In this document: piece after piece, positions 1 to 8,037 of the stretch
Position numbering within the stretch: the stretch's first letter is position 1
Layout of the letters: the number at the start of each line of letters is the position of its first letter
Origin: an uncultured Prevotellaceae bacterium
GTDB taxonomy: Bacteria > Bacteroidota > Bacteroidia > Bacteroidales > Muribaculaceae
Direction: 5' to 3'
Length of the DNA stretch: 64,000 bases
Assembly (NCBI GenBank): GCA_947306175.1
Contig: CAMZFV010000012.1
Span: 1 to 64,000, forward strand
Translations under genes and position numbers: made by a program
Notes under the pieces: model-generated
The model's input: only the letters and a program-made list of their open reading frames with translations
The model's database searches: none
Told to the model about the DNA's origin: nothing

Positions 1-331
1 AGTCCTCCCTCAGTAGAGTCTTATGCAGCGTACGGATGAAGTTCTGCGTCAGTGGCATATCCCTCAAGGTGGCCTTCACGGTCATCATCCTCAAGCACAC
101 GTTGCTCGCCGTCATCTCTTGCACGTCGCGCACGTCGGCTTCGCCAATCACCTTGCCGAACAATAAGAGAATTTCAGTCTGTCCATAGGTCAGCGTATTA
201 CCCTCGAGGTGGTTGCTGTTGTAGTTGAAGTCCACGGTGAAACGACGACTAAGCCTCTCCCTGTCCTTCTCTGACAACGGCTGTATCTCTTGCCACGCTG
301 CCAGAGCCTTCTTTAAATTAAGATACTTCAT
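1..331 (-). CDS. Fic family protein, N-terminal part (runs off the left edge)
   Basis: The frame begins at the ATG at 331-329 and stays open for 110 codons to the window edge, so only the N-terminal part is visible. It contains SNHLEGN followed by TLTYGQTEILL. SxxxEG fits the inhibitory-helix motif [S/T]xxxE[G/N] that Fic proteins carry ahead of the catalytic domain; in that family the Glu blocks productive ATP binding until the inhibition is relieved. The catalytic HxFx(D/E)GNGR loop would lie outside the window and cannot be checked. Fic enzymes usually transfer AMP to a protein hydroxyl. A TATCTTTG -7-like box lies on the same strand at 359-366. The gene lies downstream of the reverse-transcriptase pair, on the same strand, after a 676-base gap. 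Confidence 0.75.
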   Translation of the reverse strand, partial: MKYLNLKKALAAWQEIQPLSEKDRERLSRRFTVDFNYNSNHLEGNTLTYGQTEILLLFGKVIGEADVRDVQEMTASNVCLRMMTVKATLRDMPLTQNFIRTLHKTLLRED

Positions 332-1007
332 ATACAGAAAAGTAATTGATTGACACGGCAAAGATATAAAATGTTTTTGAAATGGTTATAGAATTACAAC
401 CTTTTTCAAATACCCAGTGTCAACTTGCTACAAAATGACAGAAATTCATATCGGTCATACATGTTATCAAACGATTCTTCATTGATGATTATTCCTATTC
501 TGGCGAAATGTATCTAAATATTTGCCGTTTCGCCCATAATTCAAGCCTTTCGGATGAAATCTAACCAAATACAAATAAATTTCGCACGAAAAGCCTGATT
601 ATATCAAAGGATTAATGTTTAACACAATAGAGGACTCGATGAAATCGAAATCTCTTAAAACACAAATTGCTTTATTATTAGCAGAAATATAAAGAGGAAC
701 ATAAAACCGCAAGTATACGCCTTCATACTGCTATTATCAAGCTTTATTTCTTGTGCTCATATTTGCAGATTCTAGCCGATATTGCCCCCAATTGTCCCCC
801 GAGATAATTCTTTTTCCTCGAGGGTCAAAAGAATCTCAGGTACAGCACCTCCATTCTTATATGTTTAGAAGTCTGAAAAAAGGCAAGATTTCACATTTGG
901 TACAATCCTAACCAACCATTTTGGAAATCGCAACTTCCTGCGTCGTTTCGGCTAGCGTGAAGGTTATGTGTGTGAAAGTTTAGTTGGACCAACAGCTGTT
1001 ACAGAAG
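332..1007. other. Non-coding gap between the reverse transcriptases and fic
   Basis: This AT-rich stretch of 676 bases has no credible ORF. It holds the candidate ncRNA region (about 784-1005, minus strand), a strong hairpin at 799-841, and the left copy of an imperfect repeat (about 468-613) whose partner lies upstream of the RT pair at about 5050-5200. Confidence 0.6.
784..1005 (-). ncRNA. Candidate DRT3-type non-coding RNA with CACACACA segment
   Basis: Reading the minus strand after the TAG stop of the second RT gene (1010-1008), there is an untranslated stretch with CACACACA at 974-967, small hairpins (for example GGAA/TTCC near 921-937), and a strong hairpin with arms GAGATTCTTTT and AAAAAGAATTATCTC at about 838-801. 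From memory, DRT3 systems use an associated ncRNA whose ACACAC segment templates poly(GT) synthesis. The location and the dinucleotide run fit, but the boundaries and the existence of the RNA are inferred. The run could be chance. Confidence 0.45.
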
Positions 1008-3200
1008 CTACGAATATACCTCCTGTGAAATCTTTGCCTGTAATTCCTTATTCAAATTAAACATTGTCCAGCGAGTGAAGATATACTTTTGTTTCTTTGC
1101 AAAGCGCATTATCATCTGCTGGTCTTCCGTCTCAGTAATACCCATCAATGTAAGAAGACTTTGCTTGTAAGTATCATCAATAAATGGGCATGTCATCATA
1201 TCAGCCGTTAGAATAGTGAGTTCTGAATTGCGTTTACGCTCCAACTCCGTAACAAGCCGATACTTCTTCAAAATCTCGTCTTTCAACAATGTCTTCTGCT
1301 CATTATAACACTTGTGATTCGCATAGTAATACATTAAAATAATACATGCGAATAGGTTATACTGCAGTTCACTTTTTTCAATGAATGATTTAATAACTTC
1401 AGGTGCGAGCAGATATGCATAACCTAGCTCTTTGGCCAATATTAATAGATAGAGACTTTCATGCAAGGTGTTTCTATGTGAATCTGTTGTAGCTAGCACC
1501 AAGGCTATTTCATCTTGAATCTTCTTAAAAATTATATCCTTGCTTATCGTTTGGAATCTAAACTTGGGATTAGTTTTAAAATCTCCATGTCGTTTTGCAT
1601 AGATCACGATAGTATTCATTATCTTCTGCAATTTCAATGTGGTGTTTATCTGCCTATTGCTATTGAACACGAAAAACGCCACATCAATCAGAGACACAAG
1701 ATAACTTGAGAGCTTTCTTTGTGCCCGTTGTGCATGAATTTCAACCTCATCTTTATTTGAATTATCTTTTGACATCAAGCGTTCATACTTCTTGAAGCCC
1801 ATTTCATATCGATTAAGAAAAGCATCAAGGCGTTGACTCATTTTCTCTAGCAGAAAGTTTGCTACATCTCGATATTCAATTCCGCATTCTCTTATGATTA
1901 CTTTTATTTGAGTATTTACGTTATTTGCAGACAGGTATATATTGAATTTCTTATCCAGTATTTCCTTATCTTTATCTGAATCTACGTCTTCAGTGTTATC
2001 CTCTTTCACATTGTCCAAATTTGATTCCACTTCTTCCCAAAGTGGAATCGAGAATATATTGTTAAGCAAATTATCAATTTGCCGTTTGGCTATTGTAACC
2101 TTTGTTATAAAAGGTCTTGCAAACTCTTCTGTTTTGGACGGACTAATCTGTAATTTGAATTCATTCAGCCATTTTGTTAGAATTTCCATGAAAAGATTCC
2201 TATCCTTTTCATCATTGTAGAATAGGAAATAATCGTCAACATACCGATAACACTCATAGTTAGATCTCAGACAAAGCTTTTCTTCTTCCAATAGTTCCTG
2301 CTCAACCTTTTGGTCAATATACTGAAGAATAATCTCTGCAAAGATTCGAGAGAACTCCGGACCTATTACTATACCATTCGTTTCACGAGCATTAACCGAC
2401 TGCATTAGATTGTCAAATGCATCGCCGACCCAAGAACCATGAAATCCAGGGAGAATCTTTACCTTGTCCGCCCCTCCTGCGGTTGCCCAGCTTATGGTAT
2501 GGGTATAAATACTATCGAAACAGCTCTGTAGGTCAAACTTTACAAGATGTTTGAATTTCTTTTCTGCTCGTTGGTATCTGTAGTCCTCATAGAACTTGTA
2601 TATATTTGAGTACCTCTCGTAACTGAAGTAAGTTTTCAAGTTCTCATATTCATTGAAGAACAATTCAACTTTGTCACTTTCATGTCCCAACAGTTTCCGA
2701 TGGAGTCGGTCTCTATAGTAAAAGTATTGCGCAATCTTCCTTGGTTTGCGAATAGAGTATTTACTTTGATTGCAAAGATAGAGAATGGAATATTTATACT
2801 GATCATAAAACTCAACTACCTGCCATTGGTTGTAAGGATGTATAATTGACAGTGTTCTGTTCTTATTCTTCTTGTGAGCAATATTGAATTGAAAAGGATA
2901 GAACAGAGCATTATTCTTGTGCTTCAAATCGCTGATTTGCTTGCCTTGCTCATAACACCCAAAAAGCAATGCAGCAAAAGCATTTGCATTCTTTTCACCC
3001 AAACGTTTAGATTGTTTCAAGACATTCCACGTGGTGTTACCAACCTTTTGATGTTCCCCAATCCATAAATACTTTGCAAAAAAACGATACAAGTATCTGT
3101 TTGAGAATATTATAGGGCACTCGTAGGGCAGGACATCAGAAAAGAGAACTCTTTCTTTACTATAACTTAGCTTTATCTTCTTTCTCTTTCTCATACCCAC
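1008..3200 (-). CDS. Reverse transcriptase, second gene of a DRT3-like pair (UG8/Drt3b-like)
   Basis: A protein of 730 residues with RT motifs in the central part: motif A FDLQSCFDSI (Asp 223), the motif B region TNGIVIGPEFSR (about 274-285), catalytic YVDD at 320-323, and a motif D-like LQISPSKTEEF. The FDLxSCFxSIYTHxISWA pattern is typical of the AbiK/UG defence RT branch, not group II introns or retrons. The C-terminal half (about 400-730) is helical, as in that branch. The start ATG at 3200 overlaps the end of the upstream RT by 10 bases, so the two are translationally coupled. No integrase, maturase or endonuclease domain is seen. Assignment to UG8 rests on the tandem arrangement and relative size; a profile search would be needed to confirm the class. 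Confidence 0.85.
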   Translation of the reverse strand: MGMRKRKKIKLSYSKERVLFSDVLPYECPIIFSNRYLYRFFAKYLWIGEHQKVGNTTWNVLKQSKRLGEKNANAFAALLFGCYEQGKQISDLKHKNNALFYPFQFNIAHKKNKNRTLSIIHPYNQWQVVEFYDQYKYSILYLCNQSKYSIRKPRKIAQYFYYRDRLHRKLLGHESDKVELFFNEYENLKTYFSYERYSNIYKFYEDYRYQRAEKKFKHLVKFDLQSCFDSIYTHTISWATAGGADKVKILPGFHGSWVGDAFDNLMQSVNARETNGIVIGPEFSRIFAEIILQYIDQKVEQELLEEEKLCLRSNYECYRYVDDYFLFYNDEKDRNLFMEILTKWLNEFKLQISPSKTEEFARPFITKVTIAKRQIDNLLNNIFSIPLWEEVESNLDNVKEDNTEDVDSDKDKEILDKKFNIYLSANNVNTQIKVIIRECGIEYRDVANFLLEKMSQRLDAFLNRYEMGFKKYERLMSKDNSNKDEVEIHAQRAQRKLSSYLVSLIDVAFFVFNSNRQINTTLKLQKIMNTIVIYAKRHGDFKTNPKFRFQTISKDIIFKKIQDEIALVLATTDSHRNTLHESLYLLILAKELGYAYLLAPEVIKSFIEKSELQYNLFACIILMYYYANHKCYNEQKTLLKDEILKKYRLVTELERKRNSELTILTADMMTCPFIDDTYKQSLLTLMGITETEDQQMIMRFAKKQKYIFTRWTMFNLNKELQAKISQEVYS

Positions 3201-4654
3201 GATTGTTTAATCATTTGCAGCCTGTTTTTCTTTACCTTATATCGCTTATGAGGCATTGCGAAACCTTTAACAAAGGATACTTGCTTAAGCTTCTTCTTTA
3301 GGGTAGCTTCAATCTGTGGCTGTTTAGCCGGATCAATACCCGCCTTACCTTTCAATGATATTGACCCACATCTATATTGAAGGTACTTATCTAACCCCTC
3401 TAAATCGTTTATATTGTCCAGCAATTGGTTTGAGTAAAATATACCAACCTTCACACCTCGCTTTGCATTATACAGGTTGATATTGCATGTTAATACATGT
3501 AATGCATCAAACAAATAATGAACTGCAACATCGTAAGACACGATATCCAATAAACTTTCAAATTTCTGAAAAGTTTTGATAATTCGATTTAATATTCTTT
3601 TCTTTTTGTCTTTAGACAAAGAGAAATAACCTTGTCTATTCTTGTCTCCTTTTATGGACTGTATCGTATATCCTAAAAGATTGAATTTTAGATTCTTTGT
3701 ATCGTTGGAATCATATATATAGCATTTGTTCGTGCCATCCATGGGTGTGTGAATTGTCAAGCCATGATTAATATACACATCAGTTAAAGAGTTGACATAC
3801 TTATCCAATGTCCACCGATGCTCATCATCTAAATCAGGATGAACAACGATAATAATGTCATCCACATATCTTGCCATGAACACTATTCCTGGCAGTCTGC
3901 GCCTAACTTCCTCATCTATCTTGGACAAATAGAATTCAGATAGTAGCGAACTGATTGCACAGCCTCTTGGAATACCAGTTTGTAAGCTCGTCACAAGTGG
4001 GCGCAGATTCTTGACTTCAAACTCCTTTCGGATGAGTCCGCGCAAAAGGGATTTGCTCTTTACATCAAGCAGATTGTTGCCCTCCAAATACTCAAACAAC
4101 TTATCATGCGGTATTGACTCGAAACAGTGACAAACATCCGTTCTAATGATATAGAATCTGCTTTTATCCTCCCTCAACAACATCTTTAACTGAGAAAGTA
4201 TCTCGTCTCGACTTGACATGGATATTTTAAACAGTTTCTTCACATTTCTGCAAAGGACTTGCATTGCGAAAAACTCTTCAGCTGTAGCTCCAATAGAATA
4301 AACTGGCTTCAGCGGATTCTCTGACGCATCTGACGTAAGATTGAAACGAAAACTACTTGATAAAATTCTTGAAGATACTTTGCTAAGATGCTCTTGAAGC
4401 AAGGCTTTCTGTTGCCGAGCATTCTCCTTCATCGATTGCTTCAAGTAGTCAATCTGGCTCGTTTCTTCCTCTGTACGCTCTGCCTTTTTCTTTCTCAATA
4501 TCTCATTTAGTTTCTTTCTCATCTCACGATACTTCTGAGCTGCATCCATATATTCAAGTGAAAGATACCGTTTCTGCATCTTTCCCTTCCTATTCACTGC
4601 ATTGAACGCATCATTCAGCGAATCGTAGTTATATGAGAAACTATATTGAGACAT
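3191..4654 (-). CDS. Reverse transcriptase, first gene of a DRT3-like pair (UG3/Drt3a-like)
   Basis: A protein of about 487 residues from the ATG at 4654 (MSQYSFSYNYD); an in-frame ATG at 4699 would add 15 residues. The frame has a charged helical N-terminal segment (about 25-95), then RT motifs: TDVCHCFESIPHDKL (Asp 173), QTGIPRGCAISSLLSEFYL (about 225-243) and ARYVDDIIIVV (YVDD 263-266). It is followed, with overlap, by a second RT on the same strand. Two different RTs in one operon is the hallmark of the DRT3 anti-phage type. A clean promoter (4785-4816, minus strand) lies about 130 bases upstream. No variable/template repeat pair was seen, which argues against a diversity-generating retroelement. 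The UG class is inferred. Confidence 0.85.
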   Translation of the reverse strand: MSQYSFSYNYDSLNDAFNAVNRKGKMQKRYLSLEYMDAAQKYREMRKKLNEILRKKKAERTEEETSQIDYLKQSMKENARQQKALLQEHLSKVSSRILSSSFRFNLTSDASENPLKPVYSIGATAEEFFAMQVLCRNVKKLFKISMSSRDEILSQLKMLLREDKSRFYIIRTDVCHCFESIPHDKLFEYLEGNNLLDVKSKSLLRGLIRKEFEVKNLRPLVTSLQTGIPRGCAISSLLSEFYLSKIDEEVRRRLPGIVFMARYVDDIIIVVHPDLDDEHRWTLDKYVNSLTDVYINHGLTIHTPMDGTNKCYIYDSNDTKNLKFNLLGYTIQSIKGDKNRQGYFSLSKDKKKRILNRIIKTFQKFESLLDIVSYDVAVHYLFDALHVLTCNINLYNAKRGVKVGIFYSNQLLDNINDLEGLDKYLQYRCGSISLKGKAGIDPAKQPQIEATLKKKLKQVSFVKGFAMPHKRYKVKKNRLQMIKQSWV

Positions 4655-4784
4655 CTTTTTGAGTTTTACTATACATCTTAATTCAAATAATCCTCTCATC
4701 CCTTTTGGTCTGAAAGTAGTAGTTGAAAAATGTATTTAAGATATTACCCAATGACAATTTTAGCACACTAAGATAAAATCATAG

Positions 4785-4816
4785 CAAAAGTACACTTTTT
4801 ATCCTATCTAACCAAA
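4785..4816 (-). promoter_or_regulatory. Promoter of the reverse-transcriptase operon
   Basis: On the minus strand TTTG (4816-4813) is followed by exactly 20 bases and TACTTTTG (4792-4785), matching the Bacteroidetes -33/-7 consensus. It leaves a leader of about 125 bases before the ATG at 4654. Confidence 0.75.
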
Positions 4817-5111
4817 CTTTTATCCCAGAATTCACTTAAATCATATAGAATTTCACCCTCATATTCGTATAATTAGTACAAATAAAAATATACTGAATTA
4901 TTCAAACTTCCCAGCCTAAATAGTTTATTCTTGTTCATCACTTTATCATTTTAATCCTTTTGTTTATTTAAAAAACCATTCAAACGATTCAAAAGACTCA
5001 ACAGAGATTTGAGCATCAATATGGGTTGAAGCCACTTTAGAAAATGAAACTTCAAACACAATCTTCAATAATGAGCATCCCATTTTAGACGAAATATGCT
5101 CGTTTCATTGT

Positions 5112-5149
5112 AGATTTCGCCCAAAATCTTCAAGTGCTGGGCGAAATCT
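5112..5149. repeat. 12-bp perfect inverted repeat within the RT-flanking repeat
   Basis: AGATTTCGCCCA (5112-5123) and TGGGCGAAATCT (5138-5149) are perfectly complementary around a 14-base loop. The left-flank copy near 528-560 keeps the same layout, but its second arm has decayed. There is no T-run, so a terminator is unlikely; a protein-binding site or cassette end is possible. Confidence 0.6.
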
Positions 5150-5229
5150 AACAAAAAGCAGATTGGTGTCCCCCGAAATCCTTGCTGATGCCAAAGGATT
5201 GTCAGAATCTATTGGTGCAATAATATAAT

Positions 5230-5290
5230 GCCAAATGACCAAACGGAATCCAGCCAAATAACCAAACAGAATTAAGCCAAATGACCAAAT
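5230..5290 (+). repeat. Three direct repeats, 23-bp period, upstream of ATPase promoter
   Basis: GCCAAATGACCAAAC-type units begin at 5230, 5253 and 5276 (period exactly 23). They end about 15 bases before a possible -33 element and 38 bases before the TACCTTTG -7 box at 5329-5336. This is the position expected of an operator array for autoregulation. Confidence 0.7.
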
Positions 5291-5306
5291 AAATCTTTAT
5301 TTATCC

Positions 5307-5336
5307 TTTTATTTACGGGAAAAAGGATTACCTTTG
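5307..5336 (+). promoter_or_regulatory. Probable promoter of the first AAA/DUF4143 ATPase
   Basis: TACCTTTG at 5329-5336 matches the -7 consensus TAnnTTTG. A weak T-rich -33 (TTTT, 5307-5310) lies 18 bases upstream. The ATG follows 25 bases after the box. Confidence 0.5.
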
Positions 5337-5361
5337 CTGTGCATAATAAAACATAACTGAT

Positions 5362-6639
5362 ATGTCAGACTACAAAAAAAGAATTGCAGATATCCTTTTA
5401 GAGGAGAAATTGGAAGCAATGGGGGCCGTCTTGATAGAAGGGCCTAAAGCATGTGGCAAAACGACAACAGCTGAACAGCAGGCTAAAAGTGTCCTTTATA
5501 TGGATGACCCAGCAAGCATTCAACAAAACCTGCAACTGGCAGAGACCAATGTTAAACGCCTCCTTCAAGGTGACACGCCAAGGCTTATTGATGAATGGCA
5601 GATCGCACCACAAATATGGGATGCTGTTCGTTTTGAAACTGACCACAGAAAAGGTGATGGCCTTTTCATGCTAACCGGTTCTGCAGTACCTGCCGATGAT
5701 TCAAAAATACACCATACTGGTGCTGGTCGTTTCGCATGGCTTACGATGCGCCCTATGACCCTTTGGGAATCTGGAGAGTCGTCTGGCGAAGTAAGTCTAA
5801 AATCTCTTTTTTCCATGCCAGATAAAGTTGATGGGGGCAGCTCGCTGAAGATGGAAGACATTGCTTATGTCATCTGCCGTGGAGGATGGCCACAATCATT
5901 ATACAAGAAGACCCAAAAGGCAGCACTTCGACAGGCCACAGAGTATTTTGAAGCCATAACACGTTCAGATATCTCGAGAGTTGACGGTGTGGGAAGAGAC
6001 GAGTTCCGCGCTAAAAGACTTATGCGCTCCTACGCACGTTTACAAGGAGCTATGGCCAGTATACCTACTATAGTCGAAGATATGAAGACTAATGAGACTG
6101 AAGGAATTAGTGATGAGACCGTAGTATCATATATCAAAGCTTTGAAAAAAATCTTTGTAATAGAAGATATGCCGGCATGGAATCCCAATCTGCGATCCAA
6201 AACAGCTATACGAACAAGTGACACGCGCTATTTTGTTGATCCATCATTTGCGATAGCAGCATTAGGTATTGGGCCAAATGACCTATTAAACGACTTAGAA
6301 ACAATGGGGCTTCTCTTTGAGACCCTATGTGTTAGAGACCTTCGGGTTTATGCAGAAGCCAATGATGGAAACGTATTCCATTACAGGGATAAGAGTGGTC
6401 TGGAATGCGATGCCGTTATTCACCTGAGAAATGGTAACTACGGCTTGGTTGAAATCAAGCTTGGTGGTGAAACTCGCATTGAAGAGGGTGCTAACAACTT
6501 AAATGACCTGGAAAGCAAAATTGACACCACAAAGATGAAAAAACCATCTTTCAAGATGGTTTTGACGGCAGTTGGACAATATGCTTATATGCGAGCTGAC
6601 GGTGTAATGGTTGTTCCGATAGGTTGCCTGAAAGACTAA
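5362..6639 (+). CDS. AAA-type ATPase with DUF4143 domain (first of two in the island)
   Basis: A protein of 425 residues with a P-loop GPKACGKT at 27-34 and a Walker B-like RLIDEW in the AAA_14-type ATPase half. The C-terminal DUF4143 part contains LECDAVI followed by YGLVEIKLGG, a PD-(D/E)XK-like D...ExK signature. Proteins of this build are numerous in Bacteroidales and their cellular role is unsettled; nucleic-acid processing or defence is plausible but unproven. The gene stands alone, with its own promoter behind three 23-bp repeats. It sits between the RT pair and the HEPN/GHKL unit. Base composition is AT-rich, as in the rest of the island. Confidence 0.8.
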   Translation: MSDYKKRIADILLEEKLEAMGAVLIEGPKACGKTTTAEQQAKSVLYMDDPASIQQNLQLAETNVKRLLQGDTPRLIDEWQIAPQIWDAVRFETDHRKGDGLFMLTGSAVPADDSKIHHTGAGRFAWLTMRPMTLWESGESSGEVSLKSLFSMPDKVDGGSSLKMEDIAYVICRGGWPQSLYKKTQKAALRQATEYFEAITRSDISRVDGVGRDEFRAKRLMRSYARLQGAMASIPTIVEDMKTNETEGISDETVVSYIKALKKIFVIEDMPAWNPNLRSKTAIRTSDTRYFVDPSFAIAALGIGPNDLLNDLETMGLLFETLCVRDLRVYAEANDGNVFHYRDKSGLECDAVIHLRNGNYGLVEIKLGGETRIEEGANNLNDLESKIDTTKMKKPSFKMVLTAVGQYAYMRADGVMVVPIGCLKD

Positions 6640-6750
6640 TATTAGAATAGATTATGACTCAACCGCTTTTTCTATTCTATTATGCTATATATGAACTACA
6701 ACTGATTCACTAAATGTGCATTCATTTGAATTCGTGGAGCGTCAAACAAT

Positions 6751-6841
6751 GTCAAAAGTGTTAAAAACGAGAATTATGATACTTGTTTTGGTAATTATAT
6801 CACATTTTTATCGTTAAAATATAAATAACTAATAATCAATA
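6751..6841 (+). repeat. Dispersed three-box leader element, copy A
   Basis: GTCAAAAGTGTTAAA at 6751, CACATTTTTATC at 6801 and CTAATAATCAAT ending at 6840 match the boxes of two better-conserved copies at 10297 and 12274 with almost identical spacing (50 and 80 bases from the first box, against 51 and 81). The 282-base gap holding it precedes the HEPN-like gene, so it may serve as its promoter or leader. Confidence 0.6.
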
Positions 6842-6921
6842 CGATTAATCATGCAATAGTAACATATATACTCGATATGCCATTTATTTTTACTCATTGA
6901 ATTTATGTTAATTATATACTC

Positions 6922-8019
6922 ATGAACAGCAAAAGTGAACACGAGGAGTTTTCCACAACAGTAGATAAAGTACAGGCCACAATGCCATTGAGGCCTGAAA
7001 CTGAAAAGTTTACATTTTATGATGAACGAGGGCAAAAACTGTACAGACTACTATCTGAAATTAATCTGCTGATAGTTCAATTGCACGATGAGGTTCTGAA
7101 AAATGTTTTCACTGACATAGATTACTACAAAATAGTAGGTTTGATGCCAAGGTGGATAAGAGATGCGGGCCATTGCCAAGAAAGTGCTATGTCGCGCAAT
7201 ATCTTTGAAAAACTTGTGGGAGCAAATAACAACTATCTTGTTCATAAGTTTTTATACTACCACGACTGTGAAATGCTGGTCAATGCTCTGCAAAACCGTT
7301 TTAATACAGTTGAGGCAATGTTTACTCAGATATATGACATCTTGACTCCAGTTTTGAGGTGTCAATATTCTGATTATGACAATGTGATATTTACCATTAA
7401 CGAGAATACCCAGCGTGTTAATGCCTTTATCAACACTATTATTATAAATTTGGCTTCCAGCTGTGACATAATGACAAAGGTTGCCATAGAGCTGAATGGC
7501 ATGAAAACTGTTGATTATACGAAATACCCCAAGATGTTGAGTGCAAATGCAACATATGGTAATTATAAGAGTTTGCCAGACTCTTTAAAAAAAGATGGTA
7601 CCTATTTCGCCATTAGTCGCCCTACGTCAATTGTCAAAGTAGAGACACTACGAAATGAACTTGTTCATAATGGGTCGCTTGACTTTCATAACTTGCTTTA
7701 TTGTGGTTTAAGAGGCAATGATGTTGAAAAGTGGATACTTGTTCCAGCTTTCAGAGATGACGGTTGTTTTGATTCATTCTGCAGTCGTAAGAAATTTTAT
7801 GATGACCCCAACCGAACATGGAACAATGAATTGCCTAAAATGGTGTTTGACTTTTTATTAGTCTCGCAAGCAACGCTTCAATTGTTATTGAAGATATTTA
7901 GCAGAGAGTATTATGAGAATCCGGAGGACTTGAATAAGTATCATAAAGATATATTAGCTTTGTCGGAATCCATCGTGAAGATTGCCGAGAAGGAAAACGA
8001 AAAACCAAGGCTTTTTTAA
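6922..8019 (+). CDS. HEPN-like protein, possible RNase or toxin partner
   Basis: I do not recognise a named family for this 365-residue, mostly helical protein. The clearest motif is RNELVHNGS (Arg 244 to His 249), an Rx4H signature typical of HEPN ribonucleases, in a helical context (NTIIINLASSCDIMTKVAIEL before it). HEPN proteins are frequent in abortive-infection and toxin-antitoxin systems, where the Rx4-6H motif cuts RNA. The gene ends 18 bases before a GHKL-ATPase/nuclease-fold gene on the same strand, so the two probably form an operon and act together. Start chosen at the only ATG fitting the upstream gap. No signal peptide or membrane segment is seen. Some HEPN domains are non-catalytic, so activity is not assured. 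Confidence 0.6.
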   Translation: MNSKSEHEEFSTTVDKVQATMPLRPETEKFTFYDERGQKLYRLLSEINLLIVQLHDEVLKNVFTDIDYYKIVGLMPRWIRDAGHCQESAMSRNIFEKLVGANNNYLVHKFLYYHDCEMLVNALQNRFNTVEAMFTQIYDILTPVLRCQYSDYDNVIFTINENTQRVNAFINTIIINLASSCDIMTKVAIELNGMKTVDYTKYPKMLSANATYGNYKSLPDSLKKDGTYFAISRPTSIVKVETLRNELVHNGSLDFHNLLYCGLRGNDVEKWILVPAFRDDGCFDSFCSRKKFYDDPNRTWNNELPKMVFDFLLVSQATLQLLLKIFSREYYENPEDLNKYHKDILALSESIVKIAEKENEKPRLF

Positions 8020-8037
8020 CTAATCAAATAATAATCT

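Larger units (their letters stand above)
4817..5361. other. Non-coding gap between the RT operon and the first ATPase
   Basis: No credible ORF is seen. It contains the right copy of the RT-flanking repeat (about 5050-5200), a perfect 12-bp inverted repeat (5112-5149), and three 23-bp tandem repeats (5230-5290) followed by the promoter of the ATPase gene at 5362. Confidence 0.6.

Noticed and set aside
1008..4654. Group II intron, retron or diversity-generating retroelement
   Set aside because: There is no intron RNA domain V motif, maturase or endonuclease domain, no msr/msd inverted-repeat pair at the expected place, and no template/variable repeat pair with A-specific changes.
5230..5290. 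Short arrays at 5230 and 10664 as mini-CRISPRs
   Set aside because: The units are directly adjacent, without spacers, and lie just before promoters; no cas gene is present.
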